A stretch of DNA of 33,993 bases, from assembly GCA_913060615.1 (NCBI GenBank), contig CAJXUL010000008.1, forward strand, positions 1 to 33,993, written 5' to 3'. Below are positions 19,899 to 27,914 of this stretch, piece by piece. The DNA is from an uncultured Gammaproteobacteria bacterium (GTDB lineage: Bacteria > Pseudomonadota > Gammaproteobacteria > Pseudomonadales > Azotimanducaceae). The translations under genes and the position numbers were made by a program. How positions within the stretch are numbered: position 1 is the first letter of the stretch; every line of letters begins with the position of its first letter. The notes under the pieces are model-generated. The model saw only the letters and a program-made list of their open reading frames with translations, was not told where the DNA came from and ran no database searches.

Positions 19899-21926
19899 AT
19901 GGCTATAGATCCTCAAGCAGAGATTACCGAGCTTAAAGGTGTTGGCCCCGCATTGGCGCAGACCTTAGAAAAACTGGGCATATATCGCCTTATTGACCTT
20001 CTAGTGCACTTACCAATGCGCTACCAAGACAGATCTAAAGTCCTGACCATAGGCCAACTACGATCAGGCGATGAGGGCTACATTTGCGGCCAAATACTGG
20101 GCAGCAAAATTCTCTTCGGCAGGCAGCGCAGCCTTGAAGTATTAGTGGGCAATAATTCTGAGGGACTAGGCGGCGATATCCGCCTACGCTTCTTCCGCTT
20201 TTCAAAATTCCAAAAAAGCGCCATTGATAACGCCAAATATATTCGAGCATTCGGTAGCGTTGGTTTTGTTGGCCGCAATCTGGCAATGGCTCATCCAGAG
20301 TACAAGACCTTTGACGCAGAACCCGGACCGCCGAAAGCCGAACTCACTCCGGTCTATCCAACCACCCAAGGTCTTGGCCAACAGCGTCTGCGCAACCTAG
20401 CGGAAAAAATTTGTGCGCTGCCTTGGCCACAGCAGCAAGGCACGCCATTCGAAAAACTCATCGCATTACACCAACCCACCAGTCTGGCTAAAGTTGAAGA
20501 ACTACAACAAGAACTCGCAATGGATGAACTATGTGCTTATTACATTGTGATGAAGGGGCGAGCACTTAAACGCCGTCAGCAACAGGCAATGGCATTGCCC
20601 CGTGCTGATGGGCTGGGTAGAAAGTTACTCGACAACCTCGGCTTTAATCTAACCTCAGCTCAAGTGCGGGTGGTGGGTGAAACACTCACAGACTTAGAAA
20701 GCACCACACCGATGCTTCGCTTAGTGCAGGGTGATGTGGGATCAGGTAAAACCGTAGTGGCCGCTTTTGCGGCAATACGTGCAGTGGAACACGCAAGCCA
20801 AGCCGCAATCATGGCGCCGACGGAGCTTTTGGCCGAGCAGCATTTTCATAATTTCAGCAATTGGCTGACGCCGTTGGGCATTAAAGTCACGCTCCTGACC
20901 GGCCAAATGCCGGCCAAAGTTAAAAGAGAGACCCTTGCTGAGATTGCCGATGGCACGGCCCAGGTCATTGTGGGCACTCATGCGCTGTTTCAAGATAGCG
21001 TCAATTTTGCTCGTCTGGCTCTAGTAATCATCGACGAACAACATCGGTTCGGGGTTCACCAACGCATGATTTTGCAGAACAAGGGTAACTTCCCGCACCA
21101 ACTGGTGATGACCGCTACGCCTATTCCAAGAACGCTGACCATGACGCTCTACGCTGACATGGACGTGTCAGTGATTGATGAACTACCCAAAGGCCGCCAA
21201 CCCATCACTACTCACACGGTGAAGGAAGACAACCGAGAGAAGGTGATTCAACAGGTAACTCAAGCCCTCGCTCAAGGCCAGCAGGCCTATTGGGTTTGTA
21301 CATTAATTGAAGACTCTGACGAAATTGATGCGATGTCGGCCAATGCGTCGTTTGAGTATTTAACCAAAAATTTACCCAATTTCCGTGTCGGGCTACTTCA
21401 CGGGCGTATGCGCGGTGATGAGAAAGTCACCATTATGGATGCGTTTAAGTCTGGCGAATACGACATTCTCGTTGCCACCACAGTGGTGGAAGTGGGCGTA
21501 GATGTGCCTAATGCCACGCATATGGTGATTGAAAATTCTGAGCGCCTGGGCCTTGCACAACTGCATCAACTGCGCGGGCGAGTGGGCCGAGGCCAAGTTG
21601 CCAGCCGCTGTTTTTTGCTTTTCAAACCTGGTCTAAGCCAAGCCGGGCAGCACCGACTGAACGCGCTGAGGCAAAGCCAAGATGGATTCTATCTGGCTGA
21701 GCAAGATTTAAAACTTAGGGGGCCCGGAGATATTTTGGGCACTCGCCAAGCAGGCGAGCAGAGCTTTAAGATTGCAGACTTAGCCATTCACGCGTTTCTT
21801 ATGCCAAGGGTGATCAAACGCAGTGAAAGTTTAATGAACGCAGCACTAGGAAGTGACGAGCACGCGACTCTGAAAGGTCTACTGATGACCTGGGCACCCG
21901 CCGATCACGGGCACCTAACGGTCTAA
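19899..21926 (+). CDS. recG: ATP-dependent DNA helicase RecG
   Basis: The 675-residue protein has the RecG plan: N-terminal helical/wedge OB domain (starting with ELKGVGPALAQTLEKLGI), helicase motif I GDVGSGKT (about 277-284), motif II DEQH followed by RFG (about 377), motif III TATPIPRTL, and C-terminal VVEVGVDVPNATHM with QLRGRVGRG. It remodels stalled forks and branched DNA and limits unwanted re-replication. It closes the rightward yicC-to-recG run and converges on the symporter gene. Confidence 0.97.
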   Translation: MAIDPQAEITELKGVGPALAQTLEKLGIYRLIDLLVHLPMRYQDRSKVLTIGQLRSGDEGYICGQILGSKILFGRQRSLEVLVGNNSEGLGGDIRLRFFRFSKFQKSAIDNAKYIRAFGSVGFVGRNLAMAHPEYKTFDAEPGPPKAELTPVYPTTQGLGQQRLRNLAEKICALPWPQQQGTPFEKLIALHQPTSLAKVEELQQELAMDELCAYYIVMKGRALKRRQQQAMALPRADGLGRKLLDNLGFNLTSAQVRVVGETLTDLESTTPMLRLVQGDVGSGKTVVAAFAAIRAVEHASQAAIMAPTELLAEQHFHNFSNWLTPLGIKVTLLTGQMPAKVKRETLAEIADGTAQVIVGTHALFQDSVNFARLALVIIDEQHRFGVHQRMILQNKGNFPHQLVMTATPIPRTLTMTLYADMDVSVIDELPKGRQPITTHTVKEDNREKVIQQVTQALAQGQQAYWVCTLIEDSDEIDAMSANASFEYLTKNLPNFRVGLLHGRMRGDEKVTIMDAFKSGEYDILVATTVVEVGVDVPNATHMVIENSERLGLAQLHQLRGRVGRGQVASRCFLLFKPGLSQAGQHRLNALRQSQDGFYLAEQDLKLRGPGDILGTRQAGEQSFKIADLAIHAFLMPRVIKRSESLMNAALGSDEHATLKGLLMTWAPADHGHLTV

Positions 21927-21976
21927 CTAGGCCGGCCGCCCACTAATAAAGGTAGGGCTAAACACACACCCTTAAT

Positions 21977-23275
21977 CTAAGCTGTTTTTTTGCTCATCTC
22001 ATCCATGGCCAAACCCGCGTCAGGATCATGGTAAACATCTAGGTCTAATTGCCCTTCAGACTTAGCCACCACTGTGGCAACGGTTGCATCACCAGTGACA
22101 TTTACCGCCGTGCGCAACATATCGAGCAAACGGTCTACACCAATAATTAAGCCTATGCCTTCAACAGGTAAACCCACCTGATCTAACACCAAGGTTAGGG
22201 TGATAAGCCCCACACCCGGCACAGCGGCGGTACCAATGGACGCCAAAGTCGCGGTCAGAATAACCGTTAAATACGCGGCGAGACCTAAGTCATAACCAAA
22301 ATACTGAGCGATAAACACGGTTGCCACACCCTGCATGATTGCCGTGCCATCCATGTTAATGGTGGCGCCTAGGGGTACGGCAAAAGACGCGACATTGTTA
22401 TTAACCCCAAGCTTGTTCTGCACGGTGCGTAAGGTCACCGGCAGTGTTGCGCCACTGGACGCTGTAGACAACGCAACCAACAGCGGTTCTTTCATCTTTG
22501 GCAGGAATACTCGAGGGCTGAGACCGGCAATTGTCTTTAATAAACTTGGATAAACGATACAGGCGTGGAATAGCAGAGCGAGCACAACGGTAATAAAGTA
22601 GACAAACACTTTACCAATTTCCGCGAGCCCCACGGTGGCACCTAGTTTCACCATTAAGCAGAAAACACCATAGGGTGTCAGCATAATGACCATTGTGATC
22701 ATTTTCATAAACACACTATTTAAGTCATTAAAGACACTGACTATCCTTGCGCCAGCTTCACCAGCCTGACTCAAAGCCAAACCCATAAGCAATGCAAAGA
22801 TAATGACTTGGAGCATTTTGCCCTCGGCCATAGCCTTCACTGGATTACTTGGGAAAATACCAATCAGCGTGTCTTTAACGCTGGGCGCCGGCTTCGCTTC
22901 GTAGGCCGTATATTGAGCTTTCTCACCAGATTCATCCACAGCACCTAAGCCCGGATTAATCACCAGAGCCATGCACAGCGCCATGGATACCGCCATTGCT
23001 GTGGTGAGTAAATAAAGGCCAATGGTTTTACCGCCCAAGCGCCCAACACTGCCGGTAGCGCCTAAACTGGCGGCACCGCAAACAAGCGAGACAAAGACTA
23101 AAGGCACCACCATCATCTTCAGCAAGGTGACAAAAATCTTGCCGCCTGAATCAATTAGGCCATCCAAAAAATACAGTGAAAGAAAATGTTCTTGGGGTAA
23201 ATCCGCCCATTGCAGAACCGCGCCAAGAATAAGACCAAACAACATGGCCAAAAGAATGCGTTGGGTAAGACTCAT
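21977..23275 (-). CDS. Dicarboxylate/amino acid:cation symporter (DAACS family)
   Basis: With ATG at 23273-23275 the protein has 432 residues and about eight TM segments. It carries the two re-entrant/binding signatures of the family: SSGATLPVTL (serine-rich HP1) and GATINMDGTA (unwound TM7), plus the N-terminal KIFVTLLKMMVVPLVFVSL. Members (GltP, GltT, DctA) take up glutamate, aspartate or C4-dicarboxylates with H+ or Na+; the substrate cannot be fixed by eye. GAGG lies 5 nt before the ATG; a GTG at 23281 overlaps that site and is less likely. It is a single gene, convergent with recG. Confidence 0.93.
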   Translation of the reverse strand: MSLTQRILLAMLFGLILGAVLQWADLPQEHFLSLYFLDGLIDSGGKIFVTLLKMMVVPLVFVSLVCGAASLGATGSVGRLGGKTIGLYLLTTAMAVSMALCMALVINPGLGAVDESGEKAQYTAYEAKPAPSVKDTLIGIFPSNPVKAMAEGKMLQVIIFALLMGLALSQAGEAGARIVSVFNDLNSVFMKMITMVIMLTPYGVFCLMVKLGATVGLAEIGKVFVYFITVVLALLFHACIVYPSLLKTIAGLSPRVFLPKMKEPLLVALSTASSGATLPVTLRTVQNKLGVNNNVASFAVPLGATINMDGTAIMQGVATVFIAQYFGYDLGLAAYLTVILTATLASIGTAAVPGVGLITLTLVLDQVGLPVEGIGLIIGVDRLLDMLRTAVNVTGDATVATVVAKSEGQLDLDVYHDPDAGLAMDEMSKKTA

Positions 23276-23374
23276 AAACACCTCATCTCAAATAAGATTT
23301 TGGATAAAACCTTTTGCCGCTGATGCACAAAGACCAGCAGAGAAGTCAAAAGCCTAACATAGGCTTAGGTGAAA

Positions 23375-23845
23375 TTACTGCTCCGAGGGCACGCCCAATC
23401 GAATGTCCATGGCAGATTGAGAAACGTCAAACTTTTTGGCCATTGCCGCTGAGGTCATTGCTCTGTCTCTCGTAAACCTTATAACTTCAGCGCGCGGCAT
23501 TAAAATATCCGCGGCCATAGCGTTAGCCTCCGCCTCAATGCCATTTGATAAGCCCGAGCGATAGAGAGCATCGTCTGTTAACTCGTCTCCAATCAACGGT
23601 TTATGCAATATAAAATGGGCTAGCTCGTGGGCTATGGTAAATCGCTGCCTATGCTGGCTATGGTTAGCGTTAACAATAATTCTATAGACGCCACCTTCTT
23701 CACGGCGAATCATGCCTGAGAGACCATTCTCCCATTCAGCTGTTTTTGAAAGCTTAAGCCCCATTTCCTTGGCCAAGCCGATAACGTCCACCGGAAGCGT
23801 TCGCTGGAACTTCTTCATAACCTCCCAATACGTGCCGATAGTCAT
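23375..23845 (-). CDS. ImmA/IrrE family metallopeptidase
   Basis: The 156-residue protein has the gluzincin-like signature of Peptidase_M78: HELAH at 73-77 and EAEANAMAADILMP from 104, supplying the third metal ligand, followed by a small helix-turn-helix-like tail (TSAAMAKKFDVSQSAMDIRL). ImmA/IrrE enzymes typically cleave or interact with repressors (ImmR, DdrO) to relieve repression after stress. No XRE-type repressor is adjacent. The ATG at 23843-23845 follows GGAGG by 7 nt and overlaps the upstream stop as TGATG, so the gene is translationally coupled to the membrane protein before it. The cleavage target is unknown. Confidence 0.88.
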   Translation of the reverse strand: MTIGTYWEVMKKFQRTLPVDVIGLAKEMGLKLSKTAEWENGLSGMIRREEGGVYRIIVNANHSQHRQRFTIAHELAHFILHKPLIGDELTDDALYRSGLSNGIEAEANAMAADILMPRAEVIRFTRDRAMTSAAMAKKFDVSQSAMDIRLGVPSEQ

Positions 23846-24237
23846 CACAAATCCTCCAAGTTTCCGGTAGAGCCTGCATTAGTGCGTTCTGATGTCTCAA
23901 GAGCCAACATATAGTTGGTGTGGGCCCGTTCTACTTCTGCTTTTAACTCCATCCGGACCGCTTCAATTGCAGCTTTCTTCGCCGAGTTCACAACATCTTC
24001 CTTGATCGTACCAAATCCAAAAAGCGCGAAGAAACCAACGCCTAGTCCAACAAATACCAGTGCTAAGGAAACAATATCCAACCGACCAAGCTGACCAGCC
24101 AGTGCAATTGACTCACTAGAACAGCCGTCACACTGGACTATACCCAAGGAAATCGGCGACAAAACAAACAAAATCAGGACAAAAATGCATACTACCGCTA
24201 CGCCCAGACATAACGCCAATATTCTACTGCTACTCAC
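23845..24237 (-). CDS. Small two-TM membrane protein coupled to the ImmA-type peptidase
   Basis: I do not recognise this family. From GTG at 24235-24237 it has 130 residues: TM1 about 6-27, a short loop with a CDGC pair, TM2 about 54-77, then a charged amphipathic helix (KEDVVNSAKKAAIEAVRMELKAEVERAH) with coiled-coil character. A TTG at 24268-24270 gives 141 residues. Neither start has a clear Shine-Dalgarno, but a 19-codon leader ORF with a good one ends next to the GTG. The stop overlaps the peptidase start by one base, so the two products are made together and may act together; a membrane-anchored target or sensor for the peptidase is a plausible but untested reading. Confidence 0.7.
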   Translation of the reverse strand: MSSSRILALCLGVAVVCIFVLILFVLSPISLGIVQCDGCSSESIALAGQLGRLDIVSLALVFVGLGVGFFALFGFGTIKEDVVNSAKKAAIEAVRMELKAEVERAHTNYMLALETSERTNAGSTGNLEDL

Positions 24238-24289
24238 CTTTGTGCCAAATAGCTTGATCGCGCGGCGCAACCCTTACCTCAGTCTGCAT
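24230..24289 (-). CDS. Possible 19-codon leader ORF
   Basis: ATG at 24287-24289 is preceded by GGAAGG at 6 nt spacing, the best ribosome site in the region. It encodes MQTEVRVAPRDQAIWHKGE and stops (TAG, 24230-24232) a few bases past the GTG start of the membrane protein, in a different frame. It could couple ribosomes to that start. A sequencing frameshift joining it to the membrane gene is an alternative. Confidence 0.35.
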   Translation of the reverse strand: MQTEVRVAPRDQAIWHKGE

Positions 24290-24307
24290 CACTGCCTTCC
24301 CTTATTT

Positions 24308-24349
24308 AAAATCGCATTTGCAAAATCAACTTTACAAAATCAATCATCC
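24308..24349. repeat. Three imperfect 14-bp tandem repeats upstream of the membrane protein/ImmA cassette
   Basis: AAAATCGCATTTGC, AAAATCAACTTTAC and AAAATCAATCATCC lie head to tail, each starting AAAATC. They are about 70-115 bp upstream of the membrane protein GTG, where a promoter or operator would be. On the minus strand they read as repeated TTGATTTTG, which offers possible -35 elements. Confidence 0.6.
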
Positions 24350-24661
24350 GTCAGTAGGAGCATCACTCAGACCACCCCTTAGTTATATTTTTTCCGACCA
24401 ACGGGCTTGAAGCCAAGCTTAAAGCTCGCAAATAAGGGGCTCACGCTGCTTACCTGAGTTAAAAATAACTTCTAGAACGCGAGTGGTTAGTAGATTTTCT
24501 ATTGGAATAGTAAGCAATATAGCGCCTTCTATTAGGCACACTTTAGGTAATTAAGTATTTGCCACGCCTATGCTGTTGGCGACATTAAAGGCAACTAGGA
24601 GGGTTCCAAAACTTAAATTGATAGAGCGGGAATAGTGCAAGAAAAGAACACGTTACAGGCA

Positions 24662-24686
24662 GCGATGCTGTCTAAATATGCATCGC
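24662..24686 (-). other. Hairpin downstream of rubredoxin
   Basis: GCGATGC (24662-24668) and GCATCGC (24680-24686) form a perfect 7-bp stem with an 11-nt loop, 31 bp after the rubredoxin stop. No T-run follows on the minus strand (TGCCTGTAACG), so terminator function is uncertain. Confidence 0.4.
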
Positions 24687-24717
24687 CCCCCGGCAATAAG
24701 ATGAAAACAGGTTGGGC

Positions 24718-24885
24718 TTAGCCAATCTCGATCATTTCAAAGTCGTCTTTGCCCACGCCACACTCGGGGCAAGCGAAATCAGCATCGACGTCATCCCATG
24801 CAGTACCTGGTGGTACGCCTTCATCTTCACAGCCTTCCGCTTCATCGTAAATCCAACCACAGACGATACACTGCCATTTCTTCAT
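24718..24885 (-). CDS. rubA: Rubredoxin
   Basis: The 55-residue protein has the two CxxCG-type iron ligand pairs C6-C9 and C39-C42 with the rubredoxin core WIYDEAEG and PPGTAWDDV. It holds one Fe(Cys)4 centre and transfers single electrons, for example to alkane hydroxylases or peroxide-reducing systems. The ATG at 24883-24885 is preceded by AAAGG; an upstream GTG at 24909 would add 8 residues ahead of the usual MKKWQC start. A rubredoxin between recG and ubiA matches Pseudomonas gene order. Confidence 0.95.
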   Translation of the reverse strand: MKKWQCIVCGWIYDEAEGCEDEGVPPGTAWDDVDADFACPECGVGKDDFEMIEIG

Positions 24886-25113
24886 GTAATTCTGACCTTT
24901 AGTCGACACTATTGAGGCGGGCTAAACTAAGCTGAGAACTTGAAAAAATCAACGCCGGCATGCAAATATTGCCGGTAAATTGAGTTTTAGCGTGGATCTA
25001 CGAATATTTTCCTTCTGCGACGTCACTAAAGCAAAGCTATTTGGCTACATTGTGGTCCTTGGCCCACTAAATCACTAAACTCTAGAACTCAATCAACGAA
25101 TCGTCCTTATTTG

Positions 25114-25998
25114 ATGAACTCGCCAACACTCCAAGATTATTTACAGCTCATGCGCCTAGATAAGCCCGTGGGCACACTATTGCTGCTCTGGCCCACATTG
25201 GCAGCACTGTGCATGGCAGCCGGGGGCTTGCCGCCATTGCACCTGGTTGTGATCTTCACCCTTGGCACTTTTATTATGCGCAGTGCAGGATGCGTTATTA
25301 ATGACTTCGCTGATCGTAAGGTGGACGGCTTTGTTGAGCGCACCAAAGAGCGGCCACTGGTCACCGGGGTAATTTCCTCCAAGCAGGCATTGAGCCTGTT
25401 TTTTGGCCTCATCAGCAGCGCGGGCTTGTTACTGCTTTTCCTTAATCAAACAACTCAACTCTTAGCCTTTGGCGGCCTCGCCTTGGCTATTGCCTACCCG
25501 TTCATGAAACGTTGGACGCATATGCCCCAAGTCGTACTTGGCGCTGCATTTAGTACAGGCATTCCAATGGCCTGGTCAGCCCAAGGTCTGGCTGTGCCTT
25601 CCGAAAGCATATTGATGTTTTTCACCAGCCTGCTTTGGATCGTTGCCTACGACACACTCTATGCAATGGTAGATCGCAACGACGACCTAAAAGTTGGTAT
25701 TAAAAGCACGGCAATTTTATTCGGCGACCTGGACAAAGTGATGGTCGGCGTCCTTCAAATTCTGACATTAACGGGCCTATATTTACTCGGTCTGCGATTG
25801 GGTTATGAGCACGCCTACTATGTTGGTTTAACCGTCATCGCTGGCCTTTTCATCTATCAACAATGGCTTATCCGTGACCGGGAGCGCATGGCCTGTTTCG
25901 CCGCTTTCCGGAATAACATCTTAGTGGGCGCCAGTCTGCTGACCTTCACACTGATCGAATTACTGTTAGAAACATACCTTTTGGCCGGTACGCCTTGA
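25114..25998 (+). CDS. ubiA: 4-hydroxybenzoate octaprenyltransferase UbiA
   Basis: The 294-residue integral membrane prenyltransferase has both Asp-rich motifs: NDFADRKVDG (first, with the following TKERPLVTG) and YDTLYAMVDRNDDLKVGIKST (second), with eight to nine TM helices. It attaches the polyprenyl tail to 4-hydroxybenzoate in ubiquinone synthesis. ATG at 25114 is preferred over the TTG directly before it. ubiC (chorismate lyase), which usually precedes ubiA, is not present. The stop overlaps the start of the TRAP small subunit (TTGA). Confidence 0.95.
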   Translation: MNSPTLQDYLQLMRLDKPVGTLLLLWPTLAALCMAAGGLPPLHLVVIFTLGTFIMRSAGCVINDFADRKVDGFVERTKERPLVTGVISSKQALSLFFGLISSAGLLLLFLNQTTQLLAFGGLALAIAYPFMKRWTHMPQVVLGAAFSTGIPMAWSAQGLAVPSESILMFFTSLLWIVAYDTLYAMVDRNDDLKVGIKSTAILFGDLDKVMVGVLQILTLTGLYLLGLRLGYEHAYYVGLTVIAGLFIYQQWLIRDRERMACFAAFRNNILVGASLLTFTLIELLLETYLLAGTP

Positions 25999-26534
25999 AC
26001 TTACAAGGTGCACTGATCGAATTTTTTGTCCGCGCAGGACAAATAGCCGTGGCCGCATGCCAGCCTATTCGCTGGCTAACGCTGGCTATGGTTGTGTTGA
26101 CCATGGGCATTGTTTTGCTGCGCTACGCCTTTGGTAGCGGCAGCGTATTTGTACAAGAATCCATCATGTATATGCATGGCATTTTATTCATGCTGGCCAT
26201 TCCAATGGGAATTGCAGACAACTCTCATGTGCGGGTAGATATTATTTATAGCAATCTCAGCAAGAAAAAGAGAGCTGTTATTGATTTGCTCGGACATTGC
26301 ATATTCTTGCTGCCAGTTGCTGGTTTCATCTTTTTCATTAGCGTTGGCTATGTAGAAAACAGTTGGCGAATTACCGAAGGGTCTTCTGAAGTTGGCGGCA
26401 TTCCCGGCGTCTTTCTACTTAAGACTCTTCTGCCTGTTACCGCTGCGTTGATTTTTTTGCAAGGCCTAGCGTCTATTGCGGCGCAAACTGCATTGCTTCT
26501 AAACGTTGACACTTCTGAACATCAAAAAAGCTGA
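25995..26534 (+). CDS. dctQ: TRAP transporter small permease subunit (DctQ type)
   Basis: The 179-residue protein has four TM segments (about 25-45, 53-75, 92-112, 137-160) and the DctQ-like RYAFGSGSVFVQESIMYMHGILFMLAIPMGIADNSHVRVDI region. It pairs with the large subunit in the sodium-driven TRAP permease. The start appears to be TTG at 25995, overlapping the ubiA stop as TTGA; there is no in-frame ATG before the first TM. It is followed by dctM after 9 bp. Confidence 0.88.
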   Translation: MNLQGALIEFFVRAGQIAVAACQPIRWLTLAMVVLTMGIVLLRYAFGSGSVFVQESIMYMHGILFMLAIPMGIADNSHVRVDIIYSNLSKKKRAVIDLLGHCIFLLPVAGFIFFISVGYVENSWRITEGSSEVGGIPGVFLLKTLLPVTAALIFLQGLASIAAQTALLLNVDTSEHQKS

Positions 26535-26543
26535 ATAACGACT

Positions 26544-27899
26544 ATGTTGCCCCTACTGCTATTTGCTGTGACCTTTCTTGTATTACTCAGTGGATACCCT
26601 GTGGCCTTAACGCTGGCTGGGGTTTCATTGATCTTTGCTCTGTTTGGCATTGTCACTGGCACCTTCGATGCCAATGACCTTGGATTCGTCTCGGGTCGCC
26701 TTTTTGGCATCATTACCAACCAAACGCTTATTGCCGTACCTCTATTTGTTTTTATGGGTGTACTGCTAGAAAAAACCAAAATCGCTGAAGACTTACTTTC
26801 TAATCTGTCCGCACTGCTTGGGCGCTATAGAGGCGGCCTTGCTATTACGGTAATTTTGGTCGGCATGTTAATGGCCGCCAGTACCGGCATTGTGGGTGCA
26901 ACAGTGGTGACTATGGGCTTGATGTCGCTACCTATTATGTTGGAGCGCAACTACCCAGCCAGTGTTGCTACCGGAACAATTTGCGCCACAGGTACACTAG
27001 GGCAAATCATTCCGCCGTCTATTGCACTGGTACTACTCGGCGATGTTCTGTCCAACGGCTACCAGCAAGCCCAGCTGAATATGGGCATATTTGCGCCTAA
27101 ATCTATTTCTGTTGGCGACCTGTTTGCAGGGGCTATCATCCCCGGCGTTTGCTTGGTGCTGTTGTACTTGGGCTACATTATTTTCCGAGTAGTCGTATAC
27201 CCAGACTCCATGCCTAAGGCCGAGCGCACTGAACCCGTTGCGTTAACACCTATTTTTAAAGCCCTAGCGCCCCCATTGTTACTTATCCTCGCCGTATTGG
27301 GTTCAATTATTGGCGGCTATGCCACCCCTACGGAAGCTGCTGGTGTGGGCGCTTCTGGTGCTCTGATTTTGGGTTTGCTTTATTCACGCATAAATTTACA
27401 CAAGCTCTCAGAAGTTTGTTCGGCTACGCTGTCCACCACCGGCATGGTGTTTTTTATCTTGGTGGGCGCGTCTATTTTTTCACTCGTGTTTCGCGGCTTC
27501 GGCGGCGAAGAATTGGTGCAGTCCATGTTCGAGCAGATGCCGGGGGGCATGTGGGGTGCGTTAGGCATTGTAATGCTGGTGATATTTTTGCTGGGCTTTA
27601 TTCTCGACTTCATCGAGATCACTTTTGTCGTGGTGCCCATAGTTGGGCCAGTGCTCATGGCGATGGGCGTGGATCCCATCTGGCTAGGCATTTTGATTGC
27701 AGTAAATTTGCAGACTTCTTTCCTAACCCCGCCCTTTGGCTTCGCACTATTTTACTTAAGAGGCGTGGCTCCGGCTTCAGTAGATACCGCCGAGATATAT
27801 CGCGGAGTGGTGCCCTTTATTGGTTTGCAGGTGCTGCTCCTTTGCGCCCTGCTATTGTGGCCTGAGATGGCAACATGGTTGCCTGCCCAGCTGAAATAA
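26544..27899 (+). CDS. dctM: TRAP transporter large permease subunit (DctM type)
   Basis: The 451-residue, very hydrophobic protein has the DctM hallmarks: GYPVALTLAGVSLIFAL at the N-terminus, MAASTGIVGATVVTMGLMSLP, GTLGQIIPPSIALVLLGD, and YATPTEAAGVGASGALIL. It forms the Na+-coupled translocation path. The subunit type (with inserted segment NGYQQAQLNMG) is that seen with TakP-like binding proteins. The binding protein gene lies convergently 0.9 kb downstream, with a crotonase gene between. Confidence 0.93.
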   Translation: MLPLLLFAVTFLVLLSGYPVALTLAGVSLIFALFGIVTGTFDANDLGFVSGRLFGIITNQTLIAVPLFVFMGVLLEKTKIAEDLLSNLSALLGRYRGGLAITVILVGMLMAASTGIVGATVVTMGLMSLPIMLERNYPASVATGTICATGTLGQIIPPSIALVLLGDVLSNGYQQAQLNMGIFAPKSISVGDLFAGAIIPGVCLVLLYLGYIIFRVVVYPDSMPKAERTEPVALTPIFKALAPPLLLILAVLGSIIGGYATPTEAAGVGASGALILGLLYSRINLHKLSEVCSATLSTTGMVFFILVGASIFSLVFRGFGGEELVQSMFEQMPGGMWGALGIVMLVIFLLGFILDFIEITFVVVPIVGPVLMAMGVDPIWLGILIAVNLQTSFLTPPFGFALFYLRGVAPASVDTAEIYRGVVPFIGLQVLLLCALLLWPEMATWLPAQLK

Positions 27900-27914
27900 C
27901 CTCAATCTTTCTAG

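Larger units (their letters stand above)
24290..24717. other. Non-coding stretch between rubredoxin and the membrane protein gene
   Basis: About 430 bp without a convincing gene on either strand. It holds a three-unit 14-bp repeat (24308-24349) near the leftward cassette, and a hairpin near the rubredoxin end (24662-24686). No tRNA-like cloverleaf or known riboswitch pattern was recognised. Confidence 0.6.

Noticed and set aside
21927-21976. Terminator between recG and the symporter gene
   Set aside because: The GGCCGGCC palindrome is too short to form a hairpin loop, and the T-run at 21984-21990 is inside the symporter coding sequence.
23375-24237. Classical toxin-antitoxin pair
   Set aside because: Neither protein resembles a known toxin or antitoxin DNA-binding family; the peptidase and membrane protein alone do not justify the label.
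23375-24289. Prophage or integrative-element remnant around the ImmA-type peptidase
   Set aside because: No integrase, phage repressor, structural gene, tRNA or direct-repeat attachment site seen; flanks are ordinary chromosomal genes.
24290-24717. Structured RNA or riboswitch in the long gap
   Set aside because: Only one simple hairpin and short repeats were found; no tRNA-like folds or recognised riboswitch motifs.
27416-27865. 149-codon + strand frame inside dctM
   Set aside because: Arg/His-rich out-of-frame reading of the DctM membrane segments, typical of a shadow.
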